64,000 nucleotides of DNA from Arcicella rosea (GTDB taxonomy: Bacteria; Bacteroidota; Bacteroidia; Cytophagales; Spirosomataceae), in the NCBI RefSeq assembly GCF_040543805.1, contig NZ_JBEUMS010000020.1, positions 46,901 to 110,900 of the forward strand. The letters run 5' to 3'. Made by a program: the position numbers and the translations under genes. The notes below the pieces were generated by a model. That model was not told where the DNA came from, did not search any database, and worked only from the letters and a program-made list of their open reading frames with translations. Shown piece by piece: positions 14,305 through 23,716 of the stretch. Position 1 is the stretch's first letter. Each line of letters begins with the position of its first letter.

Positions 14305-16338
14305 CTAAAACGCTCTCACACTAATTCCTCCAAACAAAAAGCTTCCAGAAGCAGGTTCAAAGTAACGATTGGCTGTAGCGTTGATTTGAACATTGGCATT
14401 GTAAACGGTATTCGTTAAGTTGTTAATACCGATAAAAGGTTCTAAAGTTAAAGCTCCAATTTGCTTACGATAGCCCAGTCGTACATTTGCTGTAAAATAT
14501 CCATCATTAGTTACAGTATTGGCATCATCCGCATAAATCTTGCTGATACTTCTTAACTGAACAATGCCAAATAAACCAGATTTATCAAAATATCTAAACT
14601 CCGAATAAATATTATGTTTCGGAATGCCAGGCAAAGTATTTCCATCAAATTTTCCAGCGGTTGTTTGGTATTCTTTGTAAGCAAAATCGGAGAGAGTATA
14701 ATTCAAATAAGTAGTTAAACCTGTCAGTATTTTGTAGGTTAAACCAGCTTCAATACCTTTTCGGTTCGATAAACCTGCATTTCTAAAGAATGTTCTTCCT
14801 GCTTGTCCTGCAATTTGGTAAGGAACAATCTCATCTTGTACTTCAATCGTGAAAAGAGCTAGGTCAAATCTTAATTTTTTACTAAGAATACCTTTATAAC
14901 CCAATTCAAAATTTCTTGATTTCTGTGGACTTAAATCAGGATTAAAACCGCCAGTATTCAATGGATTATTGGATAATTCATTCAAAGATGGCGTTTCAAA
15001 ACTGCTTGAAATATTGGTATAAATAGATTGATTGACTGTTGGAGCAAACGAAAATCCTAACATCGGACTAAAACGCTGAAAAGATTGCGTAGCAGATTGG
15101 TCGCCATCAGTCAAGAATTTATCCGAAATTTTTAATTGAATATCATCAAAACGAGTATTTAATGAAAGTCTGAATTGGGGATTGAAAGTATATTCTTGCA
15201 AGATAAATGTACCGATATTGCTGAAAGATTCAATTTGGTCGAGTTTTAAAATCCCTCTTTCACCCAATAAATTATCATATCTTTGGCGATTATCTTGTTG
15301 ATTTTCAATGTCTAATCCTGCTTTTAGCCTATATTTTTTTTCAGTGAATTGATAATTAAAACCTCCGCCAGAAAAATCTCTTTTGAAAGCAATTTGTCCA
15401 TTATCTTTGGTAGCTTGTTGACTATTAAAATCACGATTTAAGTAAAAAGCACGAGCATTGATTTGATGTTTTTCGCCAATTTTTTGGTCGTAAATCAAGG
15501 CTAATTTACTTTGTTTAAAAGTTTCGTAAGCATTATAGTCTATGTTTACTTGTCTGGCTTGTCGTCTATCTTTGTCAATATCAGCTTGCGTCAATCCACC
15601 TGGGTCTTCTGCTTTTGGGCTATCCACATAACTCATCAAAACACTCAAATTACTTTTGTCCGAAAACTTATAAATTACTTTTCCATTGAAAAAATTACGT
15701 TCTAAAGCACTGTGATTACGATAACCAGTACTTGTCAAACGAGAAGCATTCAAAAAATAAGTGACTTTCCCAATTTCTTGGCCCGTTTTAAATTGTAATC
15801 TTTGAAACCCAAAAGAGCCGAAAGTAGCTTGTGCTTCGGCAAAAAAAGTTTTAGGCGTTTCTGAAAAAAGACTGATTACTCCACCCGAAGCATTGCCATA
15901 CAAACCTGCAGTTGGCCCTTTGATTACTTCCATGCGTTCCATTAAACCCATGTCTAAATTGCCAACTTTAGCTGTTCCATCAGGAATAGATTCTGGAATG
16001 CCATCCATTACAACCTTCAAGCCACGAATACCAAAAGAAGCTCTTGCGCCAAAACCACGAATAGAAATGCGTAAATCTTGGGCAAAATTTTCAGAATTCA
16101 TCGCAAAAACACCCGGTACAGCACCCAACGCATCGAACATAGAAAGTTTGGATTGTCCAGTTTGTAAACGAGTTTGGTCGATAACCGTAACAGCCAAAGG
16201 CGTTTGAATATCCTTTCCAACAAAACGAGAAGAGCTAATAATAACAGGTTGAAGTTCAGTGACTTTCAAACTTGAGTCTGTTTGAGCCACTAAAACAAAG
16301 GAATTTATAAAGCAGAGTAAGGATAAAAGTATTTTCAT
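14305..16338 (-). CDS. TonB-dependent outer-membrane receptor
   Basis: 677 residues with signal peptide (cut near VLVAQ), plug domain (about 30-150: VIISSSRF, SIRGFGARASFGIRG, MERMEVIKGPTAGLYGNASGGVI) and a long beta-barrel ending in a C-terminal aromatic residue (GGISVRAF). No STN signalling extension and no CarboxypepD-like domain, so it is a FecA/FhuA-like transporter and not a SusC. No SusD, sigma or FecR neighbour. The ligand is probably an iron-siderophore or other chelate, which is inference from the plug type only. It seems monocistronic. Confidence 0.9.
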   Translation of the reverse strand: MKILLSLLCFINSFVLVAQTDSSLKVTELQPVIISSSRFVGKDIQTPLAVTVIDQTRLQTGQSKLSMFDALGAVPGVFAMNSENFAQDLRISIRGFGARASFGIRGLKVVMDGIPESIPDGTAKVGNLDMGLMERMEVIKGPTAGLYGNASGGVISLFSETPKTFFAEAQATFGSFGFQRLQFKTGQEIGKVTYFLNASRLTSTGYRNHSALERNFFNGKVIYKFSDKSNLSVLMSYVDSPKAEDPGGLTQADIDKDRRQARQVNIDYNAYETFKQSKLALIYDQKIGEKHQINARAFYLNRDFNSQQATKDNGQIAFKRDFSGGGFNYQFTEKKYRLKAGLDIENQQDNRQRYDNLLGERGILKLDQIESFSNIGTFILQEYTFNPQFRLSLNTRFDDIQLKISDKFLTDGDQSATQSFQRFSPMLGFSFAPTVNQSIYTNISSSFETPSLNELSNNPLNTGGFNPDLSPQKSRNFELGYKGILSKKLRFDLALFTIEVQDEIVPYQIAGQAGRTFFRNAGLSNRKGIEAGLTYKILTGLTTYLNYTLSDFAYKEYQTTAGKFDGNTLPGIPKHNIYSEFRYFDKSGLFGIVQLRSISKIYADDANTVTNDGYFTANVRLGYRKQIGALTLEPFIGINNLTNTVYNANVQINATANRYFEPASGSFLFGGISVRAF

Positions 16339-16413
16339 TTTTGAATTTTTCTGAAAGATAATTCAAAAAGTGGAATGATTTAGCTGTAATTGGTAGGAGA
16401 AGAGTAATCTCAT

Positions 16414-16872
16414 TTACCGTTTCAATTGTGCTTCATAAATCTTAATCCATTCATCAACTGTTACTTTAGAGGCTAATTCTCCAATTAATTCAAATGGAAT
16501 TTGGTCTAATTTCTTGAATCTGATACAGCTTTTTCCCATATCCAATTTAGCTTTTGAATGCTTGGGAAATTCGTTTACAAACCATTCATTGAGGGTTGGG
16601 TCAAAATATACCAACATGTGATAAACTGCAATAAAGTTTTTCTGTGATGCGATACTCAAAAAGGGCAAAGGAAGATTCGGGGCACAATGATAACCATTTG
16701 GGTAAAGAGAATGAGGAACTACATAGCCAATCATACCATAGCCCATAGTTTCTTGAAAACCTTCAGGTAAGTTTTCCTGAATTACTTTTCTTAAATTGCT
16801 AATGGCGATTTTTCTGTCCTCAGGCAATTCTTCAATGTATTGGTCGGGAGTTTGGGCATTACTTTGCATCAA
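16414..16872 (-). CDS. DUF1801 family protein
   Basis: 152 residues. Matches the DUF1801/YdhG-like fold: YIEELPEDRKIAISNLRKVI at the start, then GYGMIGY, IASQKNFIAVYHM, GKSCIRFKKLDQIP and a final helix. Members are small cytoplasmic proteins, some proposed as iron chaperones (Bacillus FraC/YdhG); that role is not shown here. Two adjacent Met codons (16872, 16869) make the start ambiguous by one residue. It lies between the TonB receptor and threonine aldolase genes on the same strand. Confidence 0.8.
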   Translation of the reverse strand: MMQSNAQTPDQYIEELPEDRKIAISNLRKVIQENLPEGFQETMGYGMIGYVVPHSLYPNGYHCAPNLPLPFLSIASQKNFIAVYHMLVYFDPTLNEWFVNEFPKHSKAKLDMGKSCIRFKKLDQIPFELIGELASKVTVDEWIKIYEAQLKR

Positions 16873-16924
16873 TAAAGTTGTTTAGTGTTAGGATAAATTT
16901 ACACAATACAGATGACATTAAAAA

Positions 16925-16950
16925 AGGCACAGTAAATAAATACTGTGCCT
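16925..16950 (-). terminator. Terminator after threonine aldolase gene
   Basis: A 10-bp perfect stem (AGGCACAGTA / TACTGTGCCT) with a 6-base loop, followed on the minus strand by TTTTT. It lies 9 bases past the aldolase stop. Confidence 0.75.
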
Positions 16951-16958
16951 AATATCAT

Positions 16959-17969
16959 TTATAAAACTCTCTTCTGAAACTCCTCTAAATGTTCATCCGT
17001 AAAATCTAAATGCGTTACAAATCTAACTAAGTGTTTACCAAAAGTAGCGGCTCTAATACCTTTTTCGTGTAATTGCTGAACATAATCAGATGAAAGTATT
17101 TTATCATTTAATCTAAAAATGACGATGTTGGTATCCACTGGTAAAATCTCTTCTACTTCTGGTAGTTTTGCCATCGTTTCGCCAATAATTCTAGCACGAG
17201 CGTGGTCTTCTTTTAAACGATTGATGTTATTATCAAGTGCATAAATACCTGCTGCTGCTAAATATCCTGCTTGTCGCCAACCTCCGCCCAAACGTTTTCT
17301 TACTCTTCTTGCTTTTTTGATAAAGTCTTTTGTGCCTAATAATACAGAGCCAATGGGCGTTCCTAAACCTTTTGAAAGACAAACTGAAATGGAATCAAAT
17401 AATTTGCCATATTCCAAAGGACTTTCCTGTGTTTCTACCAAAGCATTGAAAATTCTTGCTCCGTCCAAATGCAAAGGAATGTTGTTTTCGATACAAAGCT
17501 TTTTGATGTCCTGAATATCAGCTAATTGATAATAAGCACCGCCACCTTTATTGACAGTATTTTCCAGTGAAACCAAAGCTGAAATAGGATGATGGATATT
17601 ATCAGGCTGAATTACTTCTTTGATTTGAGAAGCCGTTAATCTTCCTCTATCGCCTTGCAATAAATTAACAGAAGCCATAGAATTGGCTGAAATACCTCCG
17701 CCTTCGTACAAATAAATGTGAGAGAGAGCATCGCAAATTACTTCGTCACCTTGTTTTACGTGGACGTTGATGGCAATTTGATTGGTCATTGTGCCAGAAG
17801 TACAGAATAATCCTGCTTCGTAGCCAAACATGCTAGCTGTTTTTTGTTCGAGGGCAATGACGGTTGGGTCGTCTTCAAAAACATCATCTCCAACTTCCGC
17901 CGAAAACATTGCTTCTAACATTACAGGTGTAGGTTTTGTAAAAGTATCGCTTCTTAATTCAATGGTCAT
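16959..17969 (-). CDS. ltaE: Low-specificity L-threonine aldolase
   Basis: 336 residues, PLP-dependent, splitting threonine or allo-threonine to glycine and acetaldehyde. The family N-terminus is IELRSDTFTKPTPVMLEAM. Other marks are GDDVFEDDPT, the FCTSGTMTNQIA segment, HLDGARIFNA with the PLP-binding Asp, and SVCLSKGLGTPIG with the Schiff-base K200. Cytoplasmic, transcribed alone, with a TATCTTTG -7 box upstream and a terminator downstream. Confidence 0.93.
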   Translation of the reverse strand: MTIELRSDTFTKPTPVMLEAMFSAEVGDDVFEDDPTVIALEQKTASMFGYEAGLFCTSGTMTNQIAINVHVKQGDEVICDALSHIYLYEGGGISANSMASVNLLQGDRGRLTASQIKEVIQPDNIHHPISALVSLENTVNKGGGAYYQLADIQDIKKLCIENNIPLHLDGARIFNALVETQESPLEYGKLFDSISVCLSKGLGTPIGSVLLGTKDFIKKARRVRKRLGGGWRQAGYLAAAGIYALDNNINRLKEDHARARIIGETMAKLPEVEEILPVDTNIVIFRLNDKILSSDYVQQLHEKGIRAATFGKHLVRFVTHLDFTDEHLEEFQKRVL

Positions 17970-18002
17970 ATTGTTGATAGTTTTTGATGAAATAAATTCT
18001 TA

Positions 18003-18010
18003 CAAAGATA
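18003..18010 (-). promoter_or_regulatory. -7 element for the threonine aldolase gene
   Basis: Minus strand reads TATCTTTG, a full match to TAnnTTTG, 34 bases before the ATG at 17969. No convincing -33 box is visible. Confidence 0.45.
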
Positions 18011-18068
18011 AAGAAGTGATTTGCTTTGCGCTTTATGACATTCTCTTTTTTGAATGGAATAAAACCAG

Positions 18069-18096
18069 AAGAGCCTTGAATTTCTCCAAGGCTCTT
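18069..18096 (-). terminator. Terminator after pyruvate carboxylase gene
   Basis: A 10-bp stem (AAGAGCCTTG / CAAGGCTCTT) with an 8-base loop, followed on the minus strand after a few bases by TTTTATT, 25 bases after the stop codon. Confidence 0.7.
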
Positions 18097-18121
18097 CATG
18101 AATTTTCAAGTCAATGATTAT

Positions 18122-21100
18122 TTAGGCTAAAAAATCACCGCTTGTTATTTCTGGTAAACCGTCTGTCGGATGATTGTACAGATATGCGTATGCTTCATAA
18201 GTTGTTCCATCAATACTCACTGAAACGGCATTTCTTACAAAAACACTTTCAGCAATATTTTCTGGATAGAATTCTTCATACTCATCTAAAATTCTGATTA
18301 ATCTTAAAGAATTTGAAAGTTTATACAATTCACCAATTACTTTGCTATTAGCATCATCAGAAGCTACAATACCCGGATATTCACCGATATTGTACATTTT
18401 TCCTTGATAATCAGCTATTCCGATAAATTCAGAATTACGAGTAATTAGTTTATGTAATTCATTTCCGAAGTCTTTTCTAAGCGTACCATAAACGAATAAG
18501 TATTCTTCTTTGTCTGGCTCAGGTAAAGTGGCTTCTTCAACGGCTAACACTAAATCTTCTTGTTCAACAACTGTTCCTTCATTCAGAACAACTCTTGAAA
18601 CGATACCTTCGAATGGTGAAGAAACGATTGATTCCATTTTCATAGCTTCAATGATATACAAAGGAGCATTTTTCTTTACTTCATCGCCTGGTTTCACCAA
18701 GATTCTACTCAAACGACCTTGTAAAGGTGCGCCAATATCGCCTTTAGCCGAAGCTTTAGCATGTTGAGCACGTTCAATTTTGATGTTTTTATCTAATACT
18801 TTAATTCTTCTAGCTTGTCCGTTCAATTCAAAAGTAACAGTACGAAGTCCAGATTCGTCAGGTTCAGATTTATACAAATATTTTACAATAATTGTTTTTC
18901 CTTCATCAATTGTAATCAAGATTTCTTCGTCTGGTTTTAAACCATACAAGAATGCAGGCGTCGGAATTAATGAAACTTCACCATAAGTTTGTTGCGCTTT
19001 GTAGTAATCTTCATATACTTTCGGATACATTTTGTATGAAAGATAATCTAATTCTCCTTGCTCGTTTTCTGGGAATTTCGTTTTGAAATCTTCAAAATCC
19101 TTTCCAAAATCAATTGGAGGAATTGTATCGTTCGGACGAGTAGTCAATGGTATTTCACCTTTCAAGATAATTTCTTGTAATTGTTTCGGGAAACCGCCAT
19201 AAGGCTGACCTAAACCACCTTTGAAGAAATCTTTTACAGACTCAGGGAAAGAAAGCGTTGCCCCTTTCGCATATACATCCTCCGCAGTTAAAGAGTTGGC
19301 AGTCATAAAGATAGCCATATCACCAACCACTTTTGAAGACGGTGTTACTTTTACGATGTCGCCAAACAATTTGTTAGCTTCAACATAATTGCTCTTCATC
19401 AATTCAAACTTATCGCCTACACCCAAAGCAATGGCTTGTCCACGTAAGTTAGTATATTGTCCGCCAGGAATTTCGTTATCGTAAACCTCGGCAGTTCCTG
19501 CTTTTAATTCAGATTCAAACGGATAATACAATTGACGAATATCTTCCCAATAAGTAGAGTATTGATTCAATAATGGTAAATTGATTGGGCATTCACGCTC
19601 GTTTCCTTGCATCATTGCCACTACAGAATTGAAGTTCGGTTGAGCCGTTAAGCCAGACATTGAACCTAAAGAACAATCCACAATATCAACACCAGCTTCA
19701 ATGGCTTTTAAATAAGTAGCCGCTTGAATCGAAGCAGTATCGTGTGTATGTAAGTGTACAGGAATTGAAAGAGCTTTTTTCAACTCTGTTACTAACAATT
19801 GTGCTTGGTAAGGTCTAAGTAAACCAGCCATGTCTTTAATTGCCAAGATGTGCGCTCCTTCGTCTTCTAACTGACGAGCCATATCTAAGTAATATTGTAA
19901 CGAATATTTTTCATTCGTAAAGACATCACCTGTATAACAAATAGAAGCTTCTGCGATAGCGTTTGTACGTTCACGAACAGCTTTGATAGATACTTTCATA
20001 GCTTCAACCCAGTTTAGTGAGTCGAAAATACGGAAGACATCAATACCTGTTTCGGCAGATTTTTCTACGAATTTCTCAATTAAATTATCTGGATATGCTG
20101 AATAACCTACCGCATTTGAACCACGGAAAAGCATTTGTAAAAGCATATTTGGCATTGCTTCACGGAATGCTTCTAAACGTTTCCAAGGAGATTCGTTCAA
20201 GAAACGCATCGCTACGTCGAAAGTAGCACCGCCCCAAACTTCCATTGAAAATAATTGAGGGAAGTTTTTAGCATAGCTTTCAGCAACCGCTACCATATCT
20301 TTAGTACGGACACGTGTTGCTAATAAAGATTGGTGACCGTCTCTGAAAGTAGTATCAGTATATAAAATTTGCTTTTGTTCTTTGATGTACTGACTGAATT
20401 TATCAGCACCCATCGAATCTAACAATTGTTTGTTTCCTGCTGGATATGCTGCGAAAGCATCAAAAGCAGGTACAACTGGTGTACGGAAAGTACGCTCGTT
20501 TTTAACTTTTACATCTGGATTACCATTTACTACAACGTCTCCCAAATAACGAAGTACTTTTGTTGAGCGGTCTCTTGAAGTTTTAAAATCGAATAATTCA
20601 GGATGTGAATCAATGAATTGTACCACACATTTTCCTTTTTGGAAAACTGGGTGCGTAATTACATTTTTAAGGAAAGGAATATTCGTTTTTACACCACGAA
20701 TACGGAATTCTGTTAAAGCACGAGAAAGACGTTCAGAAGCTCCTTTCAAGGTTCTACCACGAGCAGATACTTTCACCAACATTGAATCAAAGTATGGAGA
20801 AATTTTTACACCTGGATATGATGAACCTTCATCTAAACGAATGCCAAAACCTGCTGCATTTCGGTAAGCGATAATTGTTCCGAAATCTGGTTTGAAGCCA
20901 TTGGCTGGGTCTTCAGTAGTGATACGACACTGAATTGCATAACCATTCAATGGAATATCTTCTTGTTTTAAAATAAAGATATTACTGTCTGAAAGTTTAT
21001 AGTTTTGGGCAATTAGAATTTGTGTTCTAACGATGTCAATTCCTGTTACTTCTTCGGTAATGGTATGCTCTACTTGAATACGTGGGTTTACTTCGATAAA

Positions 21101-21979
21101 GAAAATGTTTTCATCTTTATCCACCAAGAATTCTACCGTACCAGCATTATAATAATTTACAGCCTTACCGATTGATAAAGCATATTGATATAATTTTTGA
21201 CGAGTTTCTTCTTTTAACCCAAAAGAAGGCGCTACTTCAACTACTTTTTGGAAACGTCTTTGTACTGAACAATCACGTTCATAAAGGTGAACTAAATTTC
21301 CGTGTTGATCGCCCAATAATTGTACTTCAATATGTTTTGGTTGGTCGATAAATTTTTCAATGAAAATAGTATCATCACCAAAAGCATTTTTTGCTTCGTT
21401 TTTCGCTTCACTGAAAGCTTTTTCTAAAGCTTCTTCTTCACGAACTACACGCATTCCTCGTCCGCCACCACCCGCAGCAGCTTTTACCATTACTGGGAAT
21501 CCGATTTTACGTGCTTCCGAAAGGGCAATATCAAAGCTGGTTAAATCTTCTTTAGAATCTTCAATCATTGGTACTTTTGCAATCCTGGCAGCTACTTTCG
21601 CAGCTACTTTATCGCCAAGTGCATCCATTGCTTCTGGTGAAGGACCAATAAATTTGATTCCTTCTTCACGGCAACGGCGAGCCAACGTTACGTTTTCAGA
21701 AAGAAAGCCATATCCTGGATGAATCGCATCAATTTTTTTCTCTTTACAGAGTTTAATAATTCCTTCAATATCCAAATAAGGTTTTAAAGGCTCATCATCT
21801 TTCCCGATTTGGTAAGCTTCATCGGCTTTGTATCGGTGAAGAGAATAACGGTCTTCAAACGTATAAACGGCAACGGTGCGAATACCTAATTCAGAGGCAG
21901 CACGCATGATTCGGATAGCAATCTCACCACGATTGGCTACCAAGAGACTGTTGATTTTTTGGACGTAAGGCTGAGCCAT
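18122..21979 (-). CDS. pyc: Pyruvate carboxylase fused to a C-terminal gamma-glutamylcyclotransferase-like domain
   Basis: 1285 residues, about 130 longer than usual pyruvate carboxylase. Order: biotin carboxylase (about 8-465, GGGGRGMR ATP loop and EVNPRIQVEHTITEEV), carboxyltransferase (about 540-810, DTTFRDGHQSLLATR, EVWGGATFDVA, HLHTHDT), PYC/OADA linker, biotinyl domain with EAMKMES (biotin Lys about 1114). After a short acidic hinge, a new domain begins: YLFVYGTLRKDFG (YGTLR at 1164-1168), GKMYNIGEYPGIV, and LDEYEEFYPEN, the pattern of AIG2/GGCT folds. The frame is continuous. The enzyme makes oxaloacetate from pyruvate, bicarbonate and ATP. The added domain may use gamma-glutamyl amine substrates, or may regulate; unknown. 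Confidence 0.95.
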   Translation of the reverse strand: MAQPYVQKINSLLVANRGEIAIRIMRAASELGIRTVAVYTFEDRYSLHRYKADEAYQIGKDDEPLKPYLDIEGIIKLCKEKKIDAIHPGYGFLSENVTLARRCREEGIKFIGPSPEAMDALGDKVAAKVAARIAKVPMIEDSKEDLTSFDIALSEARKIGFPVMVKAAAGGGGRGMRVVREEEALEKAFSEAKNEAKNAFGDDTIFIEKFIDQPKHIEVQLLGDQHGNLVHLYERDCSVQRRFQKVVEVAPSFGLKEETRQKLYQYALSIGKAVNYYNAGTVEFLVDKDENIFFIEVNPRIQVEHTITEEVTGIDIVRTQILIAQNYKLSDSNIFILKQEDIPLNGYAIQCRITTEDPANGFKPDFGTIIAYRNAAGFGIRLDEGSSYPGVKISPYFDSMLVKVSARGRTLKGASERLSRALTEFRIRGVKTNIPFLKNVITHPVFQKGKCVVQFIDSHPELFDFKTSRDRSTKVLRYLGDVVVNGNPDVKVKNERTFRTPVVPAFDAFAAYPAGNKQLLDSMGADKFSQYIKEQKQILYTDTTFRDGHQSLLATRVRTKDMVAVAESYAKNFPQLFSMEVWGGATFDVAMRFLNESPWKRLEAFREAMPNMLLQMLFRGSNAVGYSAYPDNLIEKFVEKSAETGIDVFRIFDSLNWVEAMKVSIKAVRERTNAIAEASICYTGDVFTNEKYSLQYYLDMARQLEDEGAHILAIKDMAGLLRPYQAQLLVTELKKALSIPVHLHTHDTASIQAATYLKAIEAGVDIVDCSLGSMSGLTAQPNFNSVVAMMQGNERECPINLPLLNQYSTYWEDIRQLYYPFESELKAGTAEVYDNEIPGGQYTNLRGQAIALGVGDKFELMKSNYVEANKLFGDIVKVTPSSKVVGDMAIFMTANSLTAEDVYAKGATLSFPESVKDFFKGGLGQPYGGFPKQLQEIILKGEIPLTTRPNDTIPPIDFGKDFEDFKTKFPENEQGELDYLSYKMYPKVYEDYYKAQQTYGEVSLIPTPAFLYGLKPDEEILITIDEGKTIIVKYLYKSEPDESGLRTVTFELNGQARRIKVLDKNIKIERAQHAKASAKGDIGAPLQGRLSRILVKPGDEVKKNAPLYIIEAMKMESIVSSPFEGIVSRVVLNEGTVVEQEDLVLAVEEATLPEPDKEEYLFVYGTLRKDFGNELHKLITRNSEFIGIADYQGKMYNIGEYPGIVASDDANSKVIGELYKLSNSLRLIRILDEYEEFYPENIAESVFVRNAVSVSIDGTTYEAYAYLYNHPTDGLPEITSGDFLA

Positions 21980-22360
21980 ATTTCAGAAATTGGTTGTCGA
22001 TTATTGGTAAATGCTTTATTTGAAAGGGTCTTGTGTTTTGAAAATCTCTTACTAAGGCTAACTATTAAGAAATTATAATCTACAAAACAAAAACATATTA
22101 AATCATACAAAAATCAAAAATAAATTGGGTATTTGGTTACTTCTACACAAGAAAATTTGGTAGATATTAGAAAGATGCAATTTAGTTCTGGTTAGATGCT
22201 ATTTTTGTAAATCTAGTTGACGTTTGAACACATAAATCAATAAAAATATGCTTTCCCAATCTTTACAATCGTACATTCTGTATGCAACCTTTCTAAGAAT
22301 AAAAGCATCATAAACAAAGTAAAAATAATCTCTAACAGTTAAAAAAACTATGAAAATACG
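21980..22360. other. 380-base divergent intergenic region
   Basis: AT-rich gap between divergent pyc and the DUF418 gene. It must hold both promoters, but no full TAnnTTTG box was found. Three AGATG/AGTTG-led segments at 22173, 22194 and 22215 keep a 21-base spacing, a faint echo of the arrays elsewhere. Confidence 0.4.
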
Positions 22361-23566
22361 ATGAAACAAAGAATTTTACTTGTAGATGCCCTCAGAGGCT
22401 TTGCTTTATTCGGAATTATTTTAGCTCATATTGGTGGCTGGTTTATTGCAGGTGCTATGCCTAGCGAGGTTTGGCAAAAATACCAAAATGATATTGGCAG
22501 TACGATTGTCAATTATTTTGATGCCATTTTTATCACAGGTAAATTCTATACATTTTTCTCCTTTTTATTTGGGGTGAGTTTCGCTTTACAATTACTTCAA
22601 AAGAAAGAATCAGACAAAGCTTTTATCCCTAGATTTATGTGGCGATTAGTAATACTTTTTATCATTGGTTTCGTTCATCATATTCATTGGAAAGGCGATA
22701 TTTTAGGGATTTATGCCTTTTTGGGCTTTTTTATGCTACTTTTTAGAAATGCCAGCGATAAGATATTACTGATTGCTATTTTATTTTTCACCTTGAATGT
22801 TCCTAGTTTTATTCGAGAAGTAATTGCCTATAACCAAGCACCCGAGAAACCTAAAACAGAAAAAGAACAAAAGGCGGAAAATGAAAAATCAGAGCGAGAA
22901 AATGCTAAAAGTTATTATACTTTAAAGAAAGGGAGTTATACTGAAATCGTTGTTCAGAATTTTAAAGACCTAAAATTTAAGGCTGATTTTCAATGGAATT
23001 CTGGAAGGATTTTCGTCACTTTTGGGTTTTTCTTACTGGGATTATTGGTCGGTAAACGTAAAATCTTTGAGCATTTGAATGAAAATAAGAAGTTGATAAA
23101 AAAGATGATGTGGTGGTCTATCGGAGTAAATTTTTTCATCATTGCTTTCTTTTTAACAATTGATATTGCTCAGCTTTGGGATAAAATGCCCAAGTGGTTT
23201 GGCATGGTAGGTAATTTTCTATTTTCGTTACATTCTTTACTTATGACTATTTTTTACATCACTGGATTGTCATTGTGGTTAAGTAAAACGTACATGGAGA
23301 AAGTATTAATCAACTTTTCAGCCATTGGAAAAATGGCGCTTAGCAATTACTTATTACAAAGTGCTATTGGAGTAATGTTGTTTTACAGCGTTGGTTTTGG
23401 CTTGGCTGGCGATATTAGTCCCGCTTGGTGTTATGTAATTGGTATCGGAATTTTTATTTTTCAAATCATTTTTAGTAAATGGTGGCTAAGTAAATTTATT
23501 TATGGACCAATGGAATGGCTTTGGCGTTCAGCAACTTATTTGAAATGGCAAGCTATCAAAAAGTAG
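22361..23566 (+). CDS. DUF418 family membrane protein
   Basis: 401 residues. Begins with RILLVDALRGFALFGII, the usual opening of DUF418/YeiB-like proteins, and has about nine to ten membrane segments. A charged cytoplasmic loop (about 160-190, rich in Lys and Glu) splits the two halves. The C-terminal half keeps GKMALSNYLLQS and WWLSKFIYGPMEWLWRSATY, the DUF418 signature. Relatives resemble acyltransferase-3 membrane proteins, so transfer of an acyl group is possible but unproven. Apparently monocistronic, with a terminator 21 bases after the stop. Confidence 0.85.
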   Translation: MKQRILLVDALRGFALFGIILAHIGGWFIAGAMPSEVWQKYQNDIGSTIVNYFDAIFITGKFYTFFSFLFGVSFALQLLQKKESDKAFIPRFMWRLVILFIIGFVHHIHWKGDILGIYAFLGFFMLLFRNASDKILLIAILFFTLNVPSFIREVIAYNQAPEKPKTEKEQKAENEKSERENAKSYYTLKKGSYTEIVVQNFKDLKFKADFQWNSGRIFVTFGFFLLGLLVGKRKIFEHLNENKKLIKKMMWWSIGVNFFIIAFFLTIDIAQLWDKMPKWFGMVGNFLFSLHSLLMTIFYITGLSLWLSKTYMEKVLINFSAIGKMALSNYLLQSAIGVMLFYSVGFGLAGDISPAWCYVIGIGIFIFQIIFSKWWLSKFIYGPMEWLWRSATYLKWQAIKK

Positions 23567-23587
23567 TTTTAGGGCAATTCAATCTTG

Positions 23588-23619
23588 GGTTCAGCGAAGC
23601 AATTCGTTGAACCTTTTTT
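23588..23619 (+). terminator. Terminator after the DUF418 gene
   Basis: An 11-bp stem GGTTCAGCGAA / TTCGTTGAACC (one mismatch) with a GCAA loop, followed by TTTTTT. Confidence 0.75.
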
Positions 23620-23716
23620 ATTTCCCCTACTTTTAAGATAACTTGCAACTCAAATTTACAGAATGGGGAATGCTTCGTTATTTCAAGAAAACAACCATTC
23701 ACTGATTACAAAAACA

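Noticed and set aside
23663..23716. Eighteen-codon N-terminal extension of PdxA
   Set aside because: Not part of the family; the internal ATG at 23717 begins the conserved sequence.
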